This document shows positions 9,881-54,099 of a stretch of 64,000 bases of DNA, in pieces; the first letter of the stretch is position 1, and every line of letters starts with the position of its first letter. The stretch is from assembly GCA_018105865.1 (NCBI GenBank), contig CM030835.1, forward strand, positions 2,590,816-2,654,815. The letters run 5' to 3'. Both the position numbers and the translations under genes were made by a program. The notes beneath the pieces were generated by a model, which was not told the origin of the DNA, made no database searches, and saw nothing but the letters and a program-made list of their open reading frames with translations. The stretch comes from Metaphire vulgaris. Taxonomy: Eukaryota; Annelida; Clitellata; Crassiclitellata; Megascolecidae.

Positions 9881-11448
9881 TATTAATTATTGTTTTGACA
9901 TTATAACGCTCTATTATTATTATTATTATTATTATTATTGTTTAGAGGTGCACTGATTTCTTATGACAATGGTATTTTTTCTATGTCATTTTGCCTGTGG
10001 ACCTCTAGTCAATTAGGCCTATAACTTTTGATATCTTGGAAGGAGTGACTAAATCTTTTCATGTTTGTTTACACACATTAGGTCATGAATTCACTAAGTT
10101 AAGAATCTAAGAATTTGGTACAATATGTGGCACAGCTCTGGTATATCTAGAAGCTGGAATGGAGTTGCATAATTATGTAATCTTTTACTGTGAAAATATT
10201 TGCCATTTAGTAATTCTTCAGTCGTAGCTTGCTTTAATAATTGTTTTATTTGACAAAATATTTCTTATTTCGTTTAAGATTTTCGTTACTTTTATATTTT
10301 TGCTATATTAAGTTTTTTCTTTGAACTGTTTTATAGGCCTGCTGATCGTTGACCATTATTTGGCATTTTCGTTTTTCTTAACAACGCAACATTCATTCTC
10401 AGAGGTTGGTTGTTTTCACTGATAAATTGAGTTCGATCGTTTTGAAATATGGTTGCGTAGTTCAGATTTATTCGCTCCTTTTTATTTTGAACAGTGTCTA
10501 ATTCGTAGATGTTGCTTCATTTTAGGTGTTGGCTTTCTTTACCGTTTGCCTCTGGCTTGTTCCAATTGCTCTGTTTATCTCGCTATCGGCCGGTGATTAT
10601 GTTTTGCCAACCTGTCTTCCACGATCAGGTATTCAGTCGCAACTTGGTTTGACGTCTTTGTCAGGGCTGGTGGATTTGATACAAATCGTTTTCTTTTTTA
10701 GTTTGCTGGTAGTTTATATGTCGAGTTTTTATCCACTCGTAAGATATTAAAGGGTTAAACAGTTTGGTCATGTTGATTGCTGTTTTAGTTCTTGTCAGAC
10801 TTAATTAACCCATGCTACGACTTGGACATTTCTGGTAACAGCATTTTCACTTTAAAGTTACTTCATATGCTGATAAAAAGAAACTGAATGCTGCCAGGCA
10901 TGTATGGTAACTCCCCTCGATTTGGACACATGTCCAGAATGAAAAAGGACAGAAAGATCAAAGCTCTAATGTTTGGAATTATGGAGGGTGCTAATAAGAA
11001 AGGAAGACCACACAAGGAATGATATTGAAGGATGATAAAATTGATCAAATTCAGATGCAGAATAAAGATTCAATTGAAGATTATTTCATTATTGGAATTT
11101 GAGTTGTGTAATCTTATTAATTAAATAAAATGTTTATAGGAGATGTAAAGAACTTGTCACTTTGATAAAAAAAATAGCAGATGGTGACATGCGGCCAAAT
11201 TAAATAACCTCAAGTCCTCCTATGCAGACCAGTAGCTAGAGAATCGTCAGTTTGTCGTTATTTTTCTTCTTCCTGTGTTATATGTTCTTTAATTATAATT
11301 AATAAAGGGGTTTGTTTTCTGTACAGATTTGGATTCTGATGTGGTGACCAGTTATTTTCAGCACAAAGACAGACGATTCAAGTTGCTTTCTTTTCTCAAA
11401 TCGATTGAAGAAGCTGTTTTGCCTCGACGAACGAAAAAAGGCTTCTGA
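7828..11448 (+). CDS. TEX261: TEX261 / Erv26-SVP26 family ER-Golgi cargo receptor, six exons, complete
   Basis: Join 7828-7897, 8478-8557, 9378-9531, 10337-10404, 10526-10628, 11327-11448: 597 bases, 198 residues plus stop, near the 196 residues I recall for the human protein. All introns are GT-AG and phases close. Diagnostic stretches: MWFMNCLIAF at the start (family MWFM), AAGLYYLADIVEEHTVA at 24-40, IGTCLLTNLMYVVVMGTFPL at about 70-89, VDHYLAFSFF at about 106-115, VCLWLVPIALFISLSAGD at about 131-148, and a basic tail with DVVTSYF and EEAVLPRR. Five hydrophobic segments are visible (about 5-25, 47-64, 67-90, 98-118, 125-147). The family (yeast Erv26/Svp26) is an early-secretory-pathway membrane protein that loads type II Golgi enzymes into COPII vesicles. 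The start is fixed by the conserved MWFM. No 5' UTR exon could be placed. Confidence 0.95.
8222..8300 (-). repeat. Short retroposon-like tail in TEX261 intron 1
   Basis: On the minus strand: GTGGTTTTCACACCGGCTAA, then CTTAGCCTCCTAAACCACTT and TAAATCACATTATTATT. A close relative lies at 50285-50352, and a more distant one at 9060-9230. All abut AAT/ATT-rich tails, which suggests one SINE or LINE tail family with ATT termini. Confidence 0.6.
8478..8557 (+). CDS. TEX261: TEX261 exon 2
   Basis: Acceptor TTTGTAG; encodes AAGLYYLADIVEEHTVA through KTLVF. Donor GTGAGT; phase 0 at the end. Confidence 0.93.
8899..9059. repeat. Microsatellites in TEX261 intron 2: (CAT)n and (TAA)n
   Basis: Imperfect CAT/ATC repeats at 8899-8940, then about 20 uninterrupted TAA units at 8999-9059. 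The latter is probably the tail of a minus-strand retroposon extending to about 9230. Confidence 0.8.
9378..9531 (+). CDS. TEX261: TEX261 exon 3 (TM2-TM3)
   Basis: Acceptor TTGGCAG, donor GTTAGT. It encodes SSMLLIGFVIFEDLPLILIG and LLTNLMYVVVMGTFPLIELS. This matches family positions with FE-(F/L)P and NL-Y---TFP. Confidence 0.95.
9799..9940. repeat. (TTA)n microsatellites in TEX261 intron 3
   Basis: About 27 TTA units at 9799-9881 and a second run at 9913-9940. Confidence 0.9.
10337..10404 (+). CDS. TEX261: TEX261 exon 4
   Basis: Acceptor TTTATAG, donor GTTGGT. It encodes GLLIVDHYLAFSFF and ends FSE, the family's NHYLAF...FSE block. Confidence 0.95.
10526..10628 (+). CDS. TEX261: TEX261 exon 5 (last TM)
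   Basis: Acceptor TTTTAG, donor GTATTC. VLAFFTVCLWLVPIALFISL then SAGDYVLPT matches the family's most conserved block. Confidence 0.96.
10863..11047 (+). pseudogene. Non-LTR retrotransposon ORF2 C-terminal relic
   Basis: The + frame from about 10919 reads RFGHMSRMKKDRKIKALMFG and then GANKKGRPHKE before a stop. This is the (W)-GH--RM ... GRP---W signature found at the C terminus of many LINE ORF2 proteins. The same GRPHKE sequence recurs on the minus strand at 38766-38992. It lies in TEX261 intron 5. Confidence 0.7.
11327..11448 (+). CDS. TEX261: TEX261 exon 6 (C-terminal tail, stop)
   Basis: Acceptor TGTACAG. It encodes DSDVVTSYFQHKDRRFKLL and EEAVLPRRTKKGF, then TGA at 11446-11448. The basic cytosolic tail matches the family. 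Confidence 0.93.
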
Positions 11449-12389
11449 GTGATTGAAATCATCGTGTTTTTATGCTATATCTCGCTTATAGCACCAAAGG
11501 CTAAATATAAATATATATAAGATTATATATATATAATTATATATATATGTATATATGTATATGTATACACACATGGTAAATGTGGTGAGGAGCTGACATG
11601 GATGATTTGACTGGAATATCACTAAACTACCTGTACCTTTTATACAGAACATAACTTGTGTCATTCTTGTTTTCATATGTTTGAAACTACAAGTTTAAAT
11701 GGAAATGAATATCATTTGATATATTGGTTAATGTGTAAAAAGATGACAGTCTTTTCGAAGCTCTTAGTTTACGGTTTAATGTGTTTATTTAGCTATTCAG
11801 GTGAAATTGCTTGTTTATGACTGCCAGGCATGGGTGCCCGCACATTAGGGCAAGAGGAGGCACTTGCCCCCACCCTGGAAATGCAAATACCAATATTTCG
11901 CATTGAAATTTGAAAACCTTGCTAAAATATTCACCGTGACCATTGTGTTAAAATGTGTTTTGCCCCATCCTGGAAAAATTAATGTGGCGTAACACAGTGA
12001 CTATTGTGTTTTGCCCCTTCTGGAAAAATTTCTGTGGGCGTCCATGCTGCCAGGTGTTTTAATTAATTAAGCTGATTTTTCTCAATTCTGTGCTACAGTT
12101 ACATGTGTGGCCTATTTGTAATGTTGTTTATATTGACTTTTGCTGTCCTCTATTATTTGAAGACTTTATTTTAGAAAATCATTTATCAATGATTATCTGC
12201 TTATTTTAATATAATAATGTATGTAATAGTAAGGAAGATAGTTTCTAGTTGCAAATCAAAACAAATCCATTAACAGACATCAATGGACATCGACAAAACA
12301 ATTACTAACCTAATATCCTAAACTTAGTACTTATTATGTAACAGACATTGTATCAGACATTATTGATGGTCCTTATTGTACTTATATAT

Positions 12390-12398
12390 ATGTATGTG

Positions 12399-12431
<33 letters not shown>

Positions 12432-12442
12432 GTATATGTGTG

Positions 12443-12495
<53 letters not shown>
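12390..12495. repeat. (TA)n microsatellite with TG interruptions
   Basis: Alternating TA with TATG blocks at the left, then a pure TA run to 12495. Confidence 0.9.
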
Positions 12496-12499
<4 letters not shown>

Positions 12500-12578
12500 T
12501 TTGGTAGGCCTAGTGGAAATTTTGTAAATTGTGAACACAATTTATTGTTTCCATATTTGTGACTTGATGCATGCCCAG

Positions 12579-12784
12579 TGATAGGAAATACTGTACATGT
12601 ACTGAGTTGCTTGAATCAGTTGAATGATGATGAATTAGAAAATAACTTTACTGACTTTTACTTGCTCATTTTTACTTAGCTGTTATAATTTAAGGGATTT
12701 GGAGAAGTAATGGTAGGGTCTAGCCATGCAGTCAGAGGGTCAAGGGTTCGAATCTGACCCTAGCCTCCACTGATAGGAAATACT
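12579..12784 (+). mobile_element. Possible tRNA-related retroposon flanked by 14-bp direct repeats
   Basis: TGATAGGAAATACT occurs at 12579-12592 and again at 12771-12784, enclosing 178 bp. Near the right end AAGGGTTCGAATCTGACCC resembles an RNA polymerase III B box and T-arm. In a normal tRNA-SINE the tRNA part is at the 5' end, so the placement is atypical. Confidence 0.35.
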
Positions 12785-12968
12785 TTTTGCAAATACAGTA
12801 AAATTATTATGTCTACTTGGAAACTTCATTTTAAAACACAAAAGCCAGTATGGAAACATTTGGTTAGGGCCTCCAAATATCGTCTAAGTCAGGGTCGGCC
12901 CTTCCTACGACGAGATGTTAACCTGGGCTCGACCCCCGAACATTCGAATATCCACCATCAATGAGAGT

Positions 12969-13091
12969 CATAGGCATAAACTTTTGTTAGGCTTCAAGTA
13001 ACAAAGCCCCCACTTTTTAAGAGATTGTCATAGGGAGGGGGAAGATATAGGTTTGGGGGCTTCCATGTTTTCTTCAAAGTTTACGCCAGTG
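12969..13091. mobile_element. hAT-like MITE, 123 bp, 8-bp target duplication
   Basis: The left end CATAGGCATAAACTTT and right end AAAGTTTACGCCAGTG are 16-bp imperfect inverted repeats. ATGAGAGT flanks both sides (12961-12968, 13092-13099). Confidence 0.8.
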
Positions 13092-13191
13092 ATGAGAGTG
13101 CATTACAATAGTCTACCTAGACCCTTGCACTGCTATCAGTGCATTTTATAACGTGCTTTATAATTAATGAAACTTTGAAAGCTTAGATTTT

Positions 13192-13228
13192 GAGCACTCG
13201 TGAATAAGCTGGTGCACTGCGCCAAGAT
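13192..13228 (+). repeat. SINE-like repeat fragment
   Basis: GAGCACTCGTGAATAAGCTG followed by GTGCACTGCGCCAAG, matching 5539-5575. Confidence 0.65.
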
Positions 13229-13403
13229 CTAGACAGCGAAAAAGGTCATCGCCCGTAACGGAACATCCTATCTTAAACCAATTTTGGCGCCCCTCTCCCC
13301 ACCTCGGCGCCCGGGGACATCTGTACCCCCCTAGATCCGCCTCTGTGTACGAATTAACTCTTTCACCAGAATAAGTTACTGTACTAGTAGCTTCTCTCCC
13401 TCC

Positions 13404-13407
<4 letters not shown>

Positions 13408-13470
<63 letters not shown>
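13408..13470. repeat. (CT)n(CA)n microsatellite
   Basis: CT repeats to about 13456, then CA repeats to about 13470. Confidence 0.9.
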
Positions 13471-14192
13471 CTCTCACTGTGGATAATCTTTCGATTTGTT
13501 AAGCGTTTTCGATGATAATATTATTCGGGTAGAGAACTACTGCTTTAGTTGAACGATTAGAAACTTGAAATCTGAAACTGTTCCCGCTGTCTAAACTACT
13601 CATCGTCTTCTCGGGGGGGGGGGGGACGCCTTATGCAGTTAAGAAGTGTTATATTATAATTGCAGCAGCCTTATTTTTTTCTGTTGAATTCGGCAACAGG
13701 GGATGTCTCGACGTATACGGCGTGAACCTTCGCATTTCATTTGGTGTCAGTTAACACGTTTAGAGGGAATAATTTTCACCAGACAAAGATTTTTACTCCT
13801 TTCAGAAATTCGTTCTGCCTAAGAGTTGTTCCGCCTCGTGCGATGTCTGTCCGTATAAGTCGGTGCATGTTTCGCGATCCGTTCTTAAAATTCATCATTC
13901 ATCGGTGTTTCGTACTGTCCCTTCAGGCAGCCGGGGTGGGCGGGGGCAATATTCCAACATATCGGATTCAGATGTTGTCTTCGGGAGGCTATCTAGGCAT
14001 TCTAGAGCGCTGAAAATTTAAATTCTTTTGCGTTATATTTCTGAAGTTGTTGAATGTACAAAACCATGTCATCGCCCCAATAATTCCGCGGCAAGGCACG
14101 GATAACTGACTAACAAATTGAGTGAATACTGAATAAATAACATTTGCTCATCTCCAGATTTAAGTGATTTGCTTTGTCAGACAAGGTAGGTC

Positions 14193-14347
14193 CAGTGTTT
14201 AATCTAGACTCCTGGACTCCGGGGGGCTGAAAAAGCCGAGGGGGAACTGACAAAGCCGGGGGAATTCTGCTAGGGGCCACTGTTAGTCCATGCAGTATTC
14301 CAAAATTTCCGGGCAATCCCCCCCGAAACGGCCTAGATTAAACACTG
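14193..14347. mobile_element. hAT-like MITE, 155 bp
   Basis: The ends CAGTGTTTAATCTAG and CTAGATTAAACACTG are perfect 15-bp inverted repeats. Flanks GGTAGGTC (14185-14192) and GATAGGTC (14348-14355) agree at 7 of 8 positions, as expected for an aged duplication. Confidence 0.85.
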
Positions 14348-14870
14348 GATAGGTCTACCGATATAATTATATCCATTTTTTTAAAGAAAGCGCAGTCGAG
14401 TTCTAACTACTCGCATTCCGAGATAGAGCCTATAGTCAACGGAGGAGGGAGTAGGGACATCGAAACACTAACATTTTGCACTCTATCGAAGGTGTCGATG
14501 ATGTCAATATTCGATTTGCTGGAGATTGGAGTATTTAGTCCACTATACTGGTAGAGAACGATGCCAGTGTGGGCTGACATTTTTTGGGCAATCTCCTCCC
14601 CGCTGATAGCCTAGTAATTTGGAATGGAAGTTGTCCGAACCCCCTCTTAATCCCGCCGCAATTGTGAAATCAGCGACTGTTAAGCACCACCGTTTTCAGA
14701 TGTAGCCTAGACCAATTTCTTTAATTTTCACGTTGTCGGATATTCATTGGGAAATGTGAATGTTGATTCGTACAAAGCTAACCAAATCCGAGAAATTTCA
14801 GAACGCGCAGCCTTTTAAAATCAACAATTGGGTAAACAATTACGTACAATGTGTTGGCTCACAGTCATTA

Positions 14871-15155
14871 CAGTGGTTCTCAGACCCCTTTGCCTCGCGG
14901 ACCACTTTTGAAGATCCAAAATTTCTCACGGACTACGTGAAAATTGAGAAAAATCATGAAAAGCAAAAAAGGCCATCGCATGTAGGCCTAATCTTCGTCC
15001 CTCTCCAGTGTCCCGAAAGCAGAAAAAGATTGTCACCTTACTTAACCTCTATGAAAAATATCTGTCTTTTTATTAAACCTTTTAAAGAATTTGGGCCACT
15101 AGACCCCCTCTCGCGGACCACTTTTGGACCGCGGACCACGAGTTGAGAACCACTG
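14871..15155. mobile_element. hAT-like MITE, 285 bp, with CAGTGGTTCTCA ends
   Basis: The ends CAGTGGTTCTCAGAC and GTTGAGAACCACTG form an inverted repeat. Subterminal CGCGGACCACTTTTG is repeated at both ends. The interior carries AAGCAAAAAAGGCCATCGCA, a variant of the motif shared with other MITEs. The target duplication is unclear. Confidence 0.75.
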
Positions 15156-15410
15156 CCTTATTAAATCGCGATTCGAATTTGTGAAGGCTTAGAATGAAAT
15201 CTCAAGAAGATCGACTCTTCTCATGATTCGTCGTTTGCGTTGTCTGGTCCATGGGCCAGGGCAGCGAATGGTTTTTCCAAACCCAATTGAACTTTCAAAA
15301 AACACTCGATGACTCGAATTTTCTAATCAGACGTTTGACGCCGATAGCGGCCGGAGAGATTCTCTTGCAGTCAGTTTAATTATAGAGGCTGTCTCCTTAA
15401 ATCTCGAAAA

Positions 15411-15416
<6 letters not shown>

Positions 15417-15464
<48 letters not shown>
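15417..15464. repeat. (TA)n microsatellite
   Basis: About 24 TA units. Confidence 0.9.
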
Positions 15465-15470
<6 letters not shown>

Positions 15471-15814
15471 ACAATTCTAAGGCATTTTTACACCCTTTTC
15501 CTTGCCAACTACTCTCAAACTTTAACAAGCGACCCCTTATAAAATTACGTAAAAATGTTTACCCAATACATCTGCAAGTTAACAATATTTTATACGACTG
15601 GTTTTTATCCTAAAATAGAATTATTGAGATTAAGATTTCTACAAATAAAGGAGAAACTGCAGTCGACAAAAGTCTACAATCTACGTCGAATAAAAATAAA
15701 ATACGACGATGCAAAACCATGACTTCCTACTAATATAGGCCCTAGGTAGGAACTCAACCGGTTAAGGATTAAAGTGGTAGGCTGTTGACGGGCGAGCGAC
15801 TGTGTACCATGGAG

Positions 15815-17052
15815 AAGAGTTTCCCAAACATTTTTTAACCGCGGCCCACTTCTGTGGTTTTGTAACGTGCCGAAACCCTAATCATATATAGCATGTAAGG
15901 AGCCGTCCATAAATTACGTCACGCGGTTAGGAGGGTCCGACCATTTGTGACGAAGTGTGGTGACGGGGGAGGGGTTCCATAAATGTGACGTCACGCAAAA
16001 AAAATAGTGCATGACCTTTGACCTATTGACCTATTTTTGCTTGTCGGACCTATTTTTTGCTTGCCAGGGATTTTGGAGACGAAAAAACACAATTATTACC
16101 TATTTTTTGCTTGTCATGGTTTTTCGAGAGGAAAAATACAAGGGTGGCCATTTTTTGCTTGTCAAGACTTTTCGGAAGACGAAAATGGGGAGGGGGTCGG
16201 CCCGTTGTGACGTCATATTTTAGGGGGATCCGACGTTTTGTGACGTCGCGTTACGTAGGGGGGAAGACTCCAACGTTCTGTCCCCAACGTTCTGTCTCCA
16301 AGTGGGTGGGGTGGGGGTGTCAAAAAGTGCCAAATTCGCGCGGCGTAATTTATGGACGACTCCTAATATCAAAAACATGCATTAGGCCATCTAGCGACCG
16401 TTAGCTGAAAATAATCATCTGAGTTTTGAATAAATGCAAACAAAAGCTATGATTCAATTTGAATGAAAATATGGCAAATATATTATGCAGAATTATTCAT
16501 ATTTTGCCAAACAAGACAAAAGAAGAGAAATAGATGTTGAAATTTCTTGAAAGTTATCTTTTTAAATTTTGCCAGGTACATACCTTTGTTACACGTTTTA
16601 AAAATCTTATGAGTATGGAAAAATCGCTTAACCGCTAGGGTCAATTGTCATTGCAGATAGAGATTCCCTATTGTTAGTGGAGTTTCAGAGCAAAATGGCC
16701 TCAATACGCTTTACTTGCGTTATTACGAAATAAGATTAATTGTTAAAAGGCCACGGTTTCCAAGTCGTTTTGGGACTGAGACCATTTCAGCGTCTTTGTA
16801 ACATGTCGCGACCCTGCAAACTTGCTGTCGACTAAAATTGGATAGAGCACTATTCGTTTTAATATAAGCCGTGTACGAAGTATTGCAGGCATATAAATTT
16901 CTTAAAACACTAAGCCTACTTGCAACTTTCAGGACTTGTGATATTGTGGTATTGGTCAGAAAATGACACGCTTGAATCTAATTTCGCACGACCCACCAGA
17001 CTGAGCCGTGCGACCCACATTTGGGTCACAACCCACAGTTTGGGGAACACTG
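15815..17052. mobile_element. hAT-like element with perfect 8-bp target duplication, carrying a nested MITE
   Basis: CCATGGAG occurs immediately outside both ends (15807-15814, 17053-17060). The left end AAGAGTTTCCCAAACAT is a decayed counterpart of the right end, which in reverse complement starts CAGTGTTCCCCAAACTGTGG. Subterminal GACCCACAT/GGGTCGC blocks match the family at 1331-1408. A separate MITE (15898-16365) sits inside. No transposase coding was seen. Confidence 0.85.
15898..16365. mobile_element. Nested MITE with GTCGTCCATAAATTACG ends and internal tandem blocks
   Basis: The left end AGGAGCCGTCCATAAATTAC pairs with the right end GTAATTTATGGACGACTCCT. Inside, about four imperfect repeats of TTTTTTGCTTGTC followed by a TTTTCGGAGACGAAAA-like block (16020-16190), and repeated TGTGACGTCA motifs. 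Confidence 0.8.
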
Positions 17053-17113
17053 CCATGGAGGACCAATGCCCCGACTAATTTCCTATTTTCTTTGACTTAT
17101 TAAGCTTATTGTA

Positions 17114-17221
17114 AAAAATCAAATCCTGCACGTAAATTTATCTTGACTCCTCCCCTTTGCCAACAATTGTCAAACTTTTTCAAGCACCTTCATTTTGTTT
17201 ACGTAATTAATGGACAACCCC
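17114..17221. mobile_element. Small MITE with GTTGTCCATTAATTACGT end
   Basis: The right end ACGTAATTAATGGACAACCC matches the terminal sequence of the 7174 and 15898 family. The interior CTCCCCTTTGCCAACAATTG resembles the 8105 and 15495 fragments. The left terminus is decayed. Confidence 0.55.
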
Positions 17222-17243
17222 AAAGGAAATCGTTGAGCAAAGT

Positions 17244-17550
17244 ATGCCTAATGATAATATAACAATGACCCTACGACTCCGTTCGAGTCGTAGGGTCAAA
17301 CTTCAGGTTCCTCCTCCCTCCAAGACTACTAAGTTTGGAGAGAGATCCTTTACACGCGGCAACCCCATCTTGTGGAACTCTCTTCCCGACGATGTCACCA
17401 CAGCTAATACTCCTAAGCACTTCATCAAGAGCTTTAAAACGCATCTGTTTGGGTTGGGGGTATAGTTGAGATGTTACAGCGCTTTTGCTGTAAGCCTCAG
17501 CCTTGTTACAGCGCTATAGAAATCGTCCAAGAATGAATGAATGAATGAAC
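17244..17550 (+). pseudogene. LINE (CR1/L2-like) ORF2 C-terminal relic with 3' UTR and (GAAT)n tail
   Basis: The frame ending at 17465 reads RSFTRGNPILWNSLPDDV, then FIKSFKTHLFGLGV and a stop. This is the conserved SF---P-LWN-LP ... F---LK-HLF terminus of CR1/L2-type reverse transcriptase ORFs. The 3' UTR has AGCGCTATAGAAATCGT and ends in GAATGAATGAATGAA, a typical short microsatellite tail. The 5' part is missing: a truncated insertion. Confidence 0.8.
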
Positions 17551-18034
17551 AATTCGTGTTTCTTCCTGTAACTTGGCTGTAAGTGTTCATGAGATCACAT
17601 CAACAGCCTGAATGACCGAATGACATCATCAAGCGTCTATCATCTTTCAGATCTGGTCTAAAAACACATCTGCTTGACTTGGCTTATTCCCCTTAGTTTC
17701 TGAAAGTGTAAAGCGATTTTTTTCAAAGCAAAAGAACATTGCACAGATCTTTTTTCAACATATCTTCCAAATATCTCGAATAATTTTCTACTTGCCGTCG
17801 GTAAATTCATGGGAATGTTAACTAGAGAACGTTACACCTTATTTCGGACAGTTCACGAGGAGAAGCCAGGAGATTATCTAGAAAGAGAATTTAGCCTCCA
17901 TAGGCCTTCTAGAAGGAACAATGTCCGGAAGAAGAACTAGAAGGCGGGGAGGGGATTGAGGAGAGGAGAAGGAGGAGAACAAGAGGAGACAGGCAATGCA
18001 TCACCTGGATAGAGAGCAGCCAATGACGGACCGG

Positions 18035-18036
<2 letters not shown>

Positions 18037-18095
<59 letters not shown>

Positions 18096-18100
18096 GAGAC

Positions 18101-18151
<51 letters not shown>
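18037..18151. repeat. (GA)n microsatellite
   Basis: About 115 bp of GA with a few GACAGA interruptions. Confidence 0.95.
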
Positions 18152-18154
<3 letters not shown>

Positions 18155-18939
18155 ACTACGCGGTTAACTAAATCTCAGAACAAGATATGGTTTTAAAAAC
18201 AAAAAACAAGAGCAGAGACAAGATTGATGGTTATAGATTACGCTGAATAAGCGTACAACTAACGTGGGTCTCCCAATGGATTTTTTAAAAGCAGTCTCCG
18301 CCGAAGTCCGATTTCAGTTTCCCGCAGCAAAAAGGGTCGGCGATAAGCAGACAACAGAAATATCCTACTGGCGGATTTTCGGCTGAAACCGCATCCACGT
18401 TGTTTGTTGTTGTTGTTGCTGCTGTTGTTGGATAAGTTAGAACGACGTTGTAGCGACGACGCAAGACGCTAGCTGTCGCTATACATTCGGTCTTAATTGC
18501 TTTGTTTAGTGGATCAAACCAGTTGGAGAGCCGAAGATGCGCGATATAGAGGACACGCTGTAACACAAACTAATACTTAATGCGACGAAATGTCGAGGTC
18601 TTCGACACCGTAGACATTTCGTCCAGTCAAAGGTCCAAACAGGCGATCAGGTTTTGCGGCGAGCAAAGTTCTTTCCTGATTTAACAAGACTAGCTGAGTT
18701 GGAGAAACTCTAGACGTAAAAGCTTGCTTGCTTGCTTCTGCAGCCGTGAGTCCTAGATCATTCCTGCCGACTCTTGTAGCCCCTACCACATAGACCGAGT
18801 TGACGTCAACTGAGCGAGGACGAGCAGGCCCTTTCAATGCAGGGCTTTGTAAACTCTTTCCGTTCCGAATGAAATACGATGCCTAGCATCAGAGATTGAA
18901 TCTAAACGAAGTGGACGTGAAATTTGATCTGGTTAAGCG

Positions 18940-19011
<72 letters not shown>

Positions 19012-20263
19012 TTGTAGACCCTAATTCCTGGAGAGTTACGTCTCGCAAAGGCAGAGGGCATTTGAATGAAGAGGGGGACAAGTGGGGGGAGGGGAAGGGT
19101 GTAGAAACCTGGAATCGAAGACCGCCGGTGACGTTTTGAGTCCCTTTTAATTAATCTTCGACGGTCGTTTGTTCCCTTTGCAGCTCAGATCAAAGAGTCG
19201 ACTCTTCCTCCTTTGAAACCCCCCTCCCCGTCCGGGATTTCCACTCTCCCCACGAGGGCTTAGATTCTCGTTACAAGGGTTCCAAACCGCTGCCCGTGGG
19301 GAGTGAAATTTACCCCACAAACCCCCTCCCTCCCCTACCTCCAGCAGCCCCGCCGCCGCCCACATCAGCGGGTAGCGATGCTGATAGCACCTGGGCGGCC
19401 GCGCTGCTGTAGACTTTCTTGGAACGAAGAGAGGCCGTCGGGGGTGACAGACAGGGCGTGTTAAAGGTGGCTCGACCGTGGACCATCGCTGGTACAGTAG
19501 ACAGCAGAACACGGAATTTGTGGCGTCCGCGGAGTCGACTAAAATAGACGGCGGTCGGTAAAAAACAGCAGCAGCAGCAACAGCAACAGCAAGAACGAGT
19601 CGCCGACTCGCCGTTGGAGTCGCAGCCCAACGGTCCCTCGCCGTAGCCATGCGCCGTCGTCGCCGCCGCTGCCCGGAACGTCGAGACTTTGCCCGGTGAA
19701 AGTGGCGTCGGTGGTGGTGTTGGTGCCTGGTTACGCCGCCGCCGCCCGACCATTCGGCGATCGATCTTGCCAAACGGCGGCGCTCCGCGTGCTGTTCAGC
19801 TGGTAATAGGCGGAAACGGAACGGACCGTCTCTCTCTCTCTCTCTCTCTCTGTCTCCCTCTCTCTGCCTCTCTCTGTCTCTCTGTCCGTACAGTCGGTAA
19901 TTTAGGCTATCAACACCGGTAAAACGGATATGCTGATTATTATTATGATTATTATTATGCGCACAGATTCTTAAGAAGGGTCGTTCGTCGAATCGAACCA
20001 ATCGCATTCATTGATCGATTTGCAGGAGCCGGGACTTTCAGAGCCCGATTTCCGTTTTTCAATCGATACCAAATCGAATTCGACGCCTATACAGCCTATA
20101 TAGTTTCCGCGGGACGATTTGTGGCGAATGTCATCAAACGTCTTTAGATGTTTCTCGTGAATTATTATCGTCGACCGATCGTTCTAAGAGGAGGATTTGA
20201 CGCTGGAGGCTAATAGAGAATTCGTCGTGATTTCGGACGATAGAATTATTATTCGACGCGATC
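18152..20263 (+). promoter_or_regulatory. CpG-rich upstream region and probable 5' UTR of FGFR
   Basis: CpG density rises sharply at 18290-18850 and 19150-20350 against the AT-rich surroundings, immediately before the FGFR signal-peptide exon. It includes a (CAG/CAA)n tract at 19566-19590, (CT)n at 19830-19880 and a (TA)n at 18943-19010. Long ORFs on both strands here (for example 286 codons on the minus strand at 19147-20007) are low-complexity and overlap one another, as expected from GC-rich non-coding DNA. No TATA box or start site can be fixed. Confidence 0.45.
18943..19010. repeat. (TA)n microsatellite
   Basis: About 34 TA units upstream of FGFR. Confidence 0.9.
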
Positions 20264-53815
<33,552 letters not shown>

Positions 53816-54067
53816 AAGCCGGACTCCGCTTCCGCCAGTGGCCTTGAACTCTCAACCGTTTGACGTACACAGGGTCGTCGTCGTGACCACTCGGCTTATT
53901 TTCTGTGTATTGTGTGCAATAGAACTCTAGCTTTGCGTCTGCTGCATCTGAGGTAGCCGTGACTGACATTACATCCGGAATTTTGTAGCTTAGGATTTGT
54001 TTCTGAATGCCCGATTAAGGAATTCTTTCAAGCTGTTGCCGCTTCCATGAATTACAGACAGTCTATT

Positions 54068-54099
<32 letters not shown>

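Larger units (their letters stand above)
11449..18000. other. Intergenic region between TEX261 and FGFR: repeats, no gene recognised
   Basis: TEX261 3' UTR presumably occupies the first part. No convincing AATAAA signal was seen close to the stop. The rest holds hAT-like MITEs (12969-13091, 14193-14347, 14871-15155), a nested hAT pair (15815-17052), a small MITE (17114-17221), a LINE tail (17244-17550), microsatellites (12390-12495, 13408-13457, 15417-15464) and a 13-base G run at 13615. The CpG-containing stretch at 13680-13990 has a 90-codon ORF without recognisable features. Confidence 0.5.

Noticed and set aside
13741..14013. 90-codon ORF in the TEX261-FGFR intergenic region
   Set aside because: No recognisable motif. 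The moderate CpG content alone does not support a gene.
19147..20007. 286-codon minus-strand ORF upstream of FGFR
   Set aside because: Low-complexity Arg/Pro/Ser composition produced by CT and CAG repeats in CpG-rich DNA. It overlaps other long frames and has no recognisable domain.
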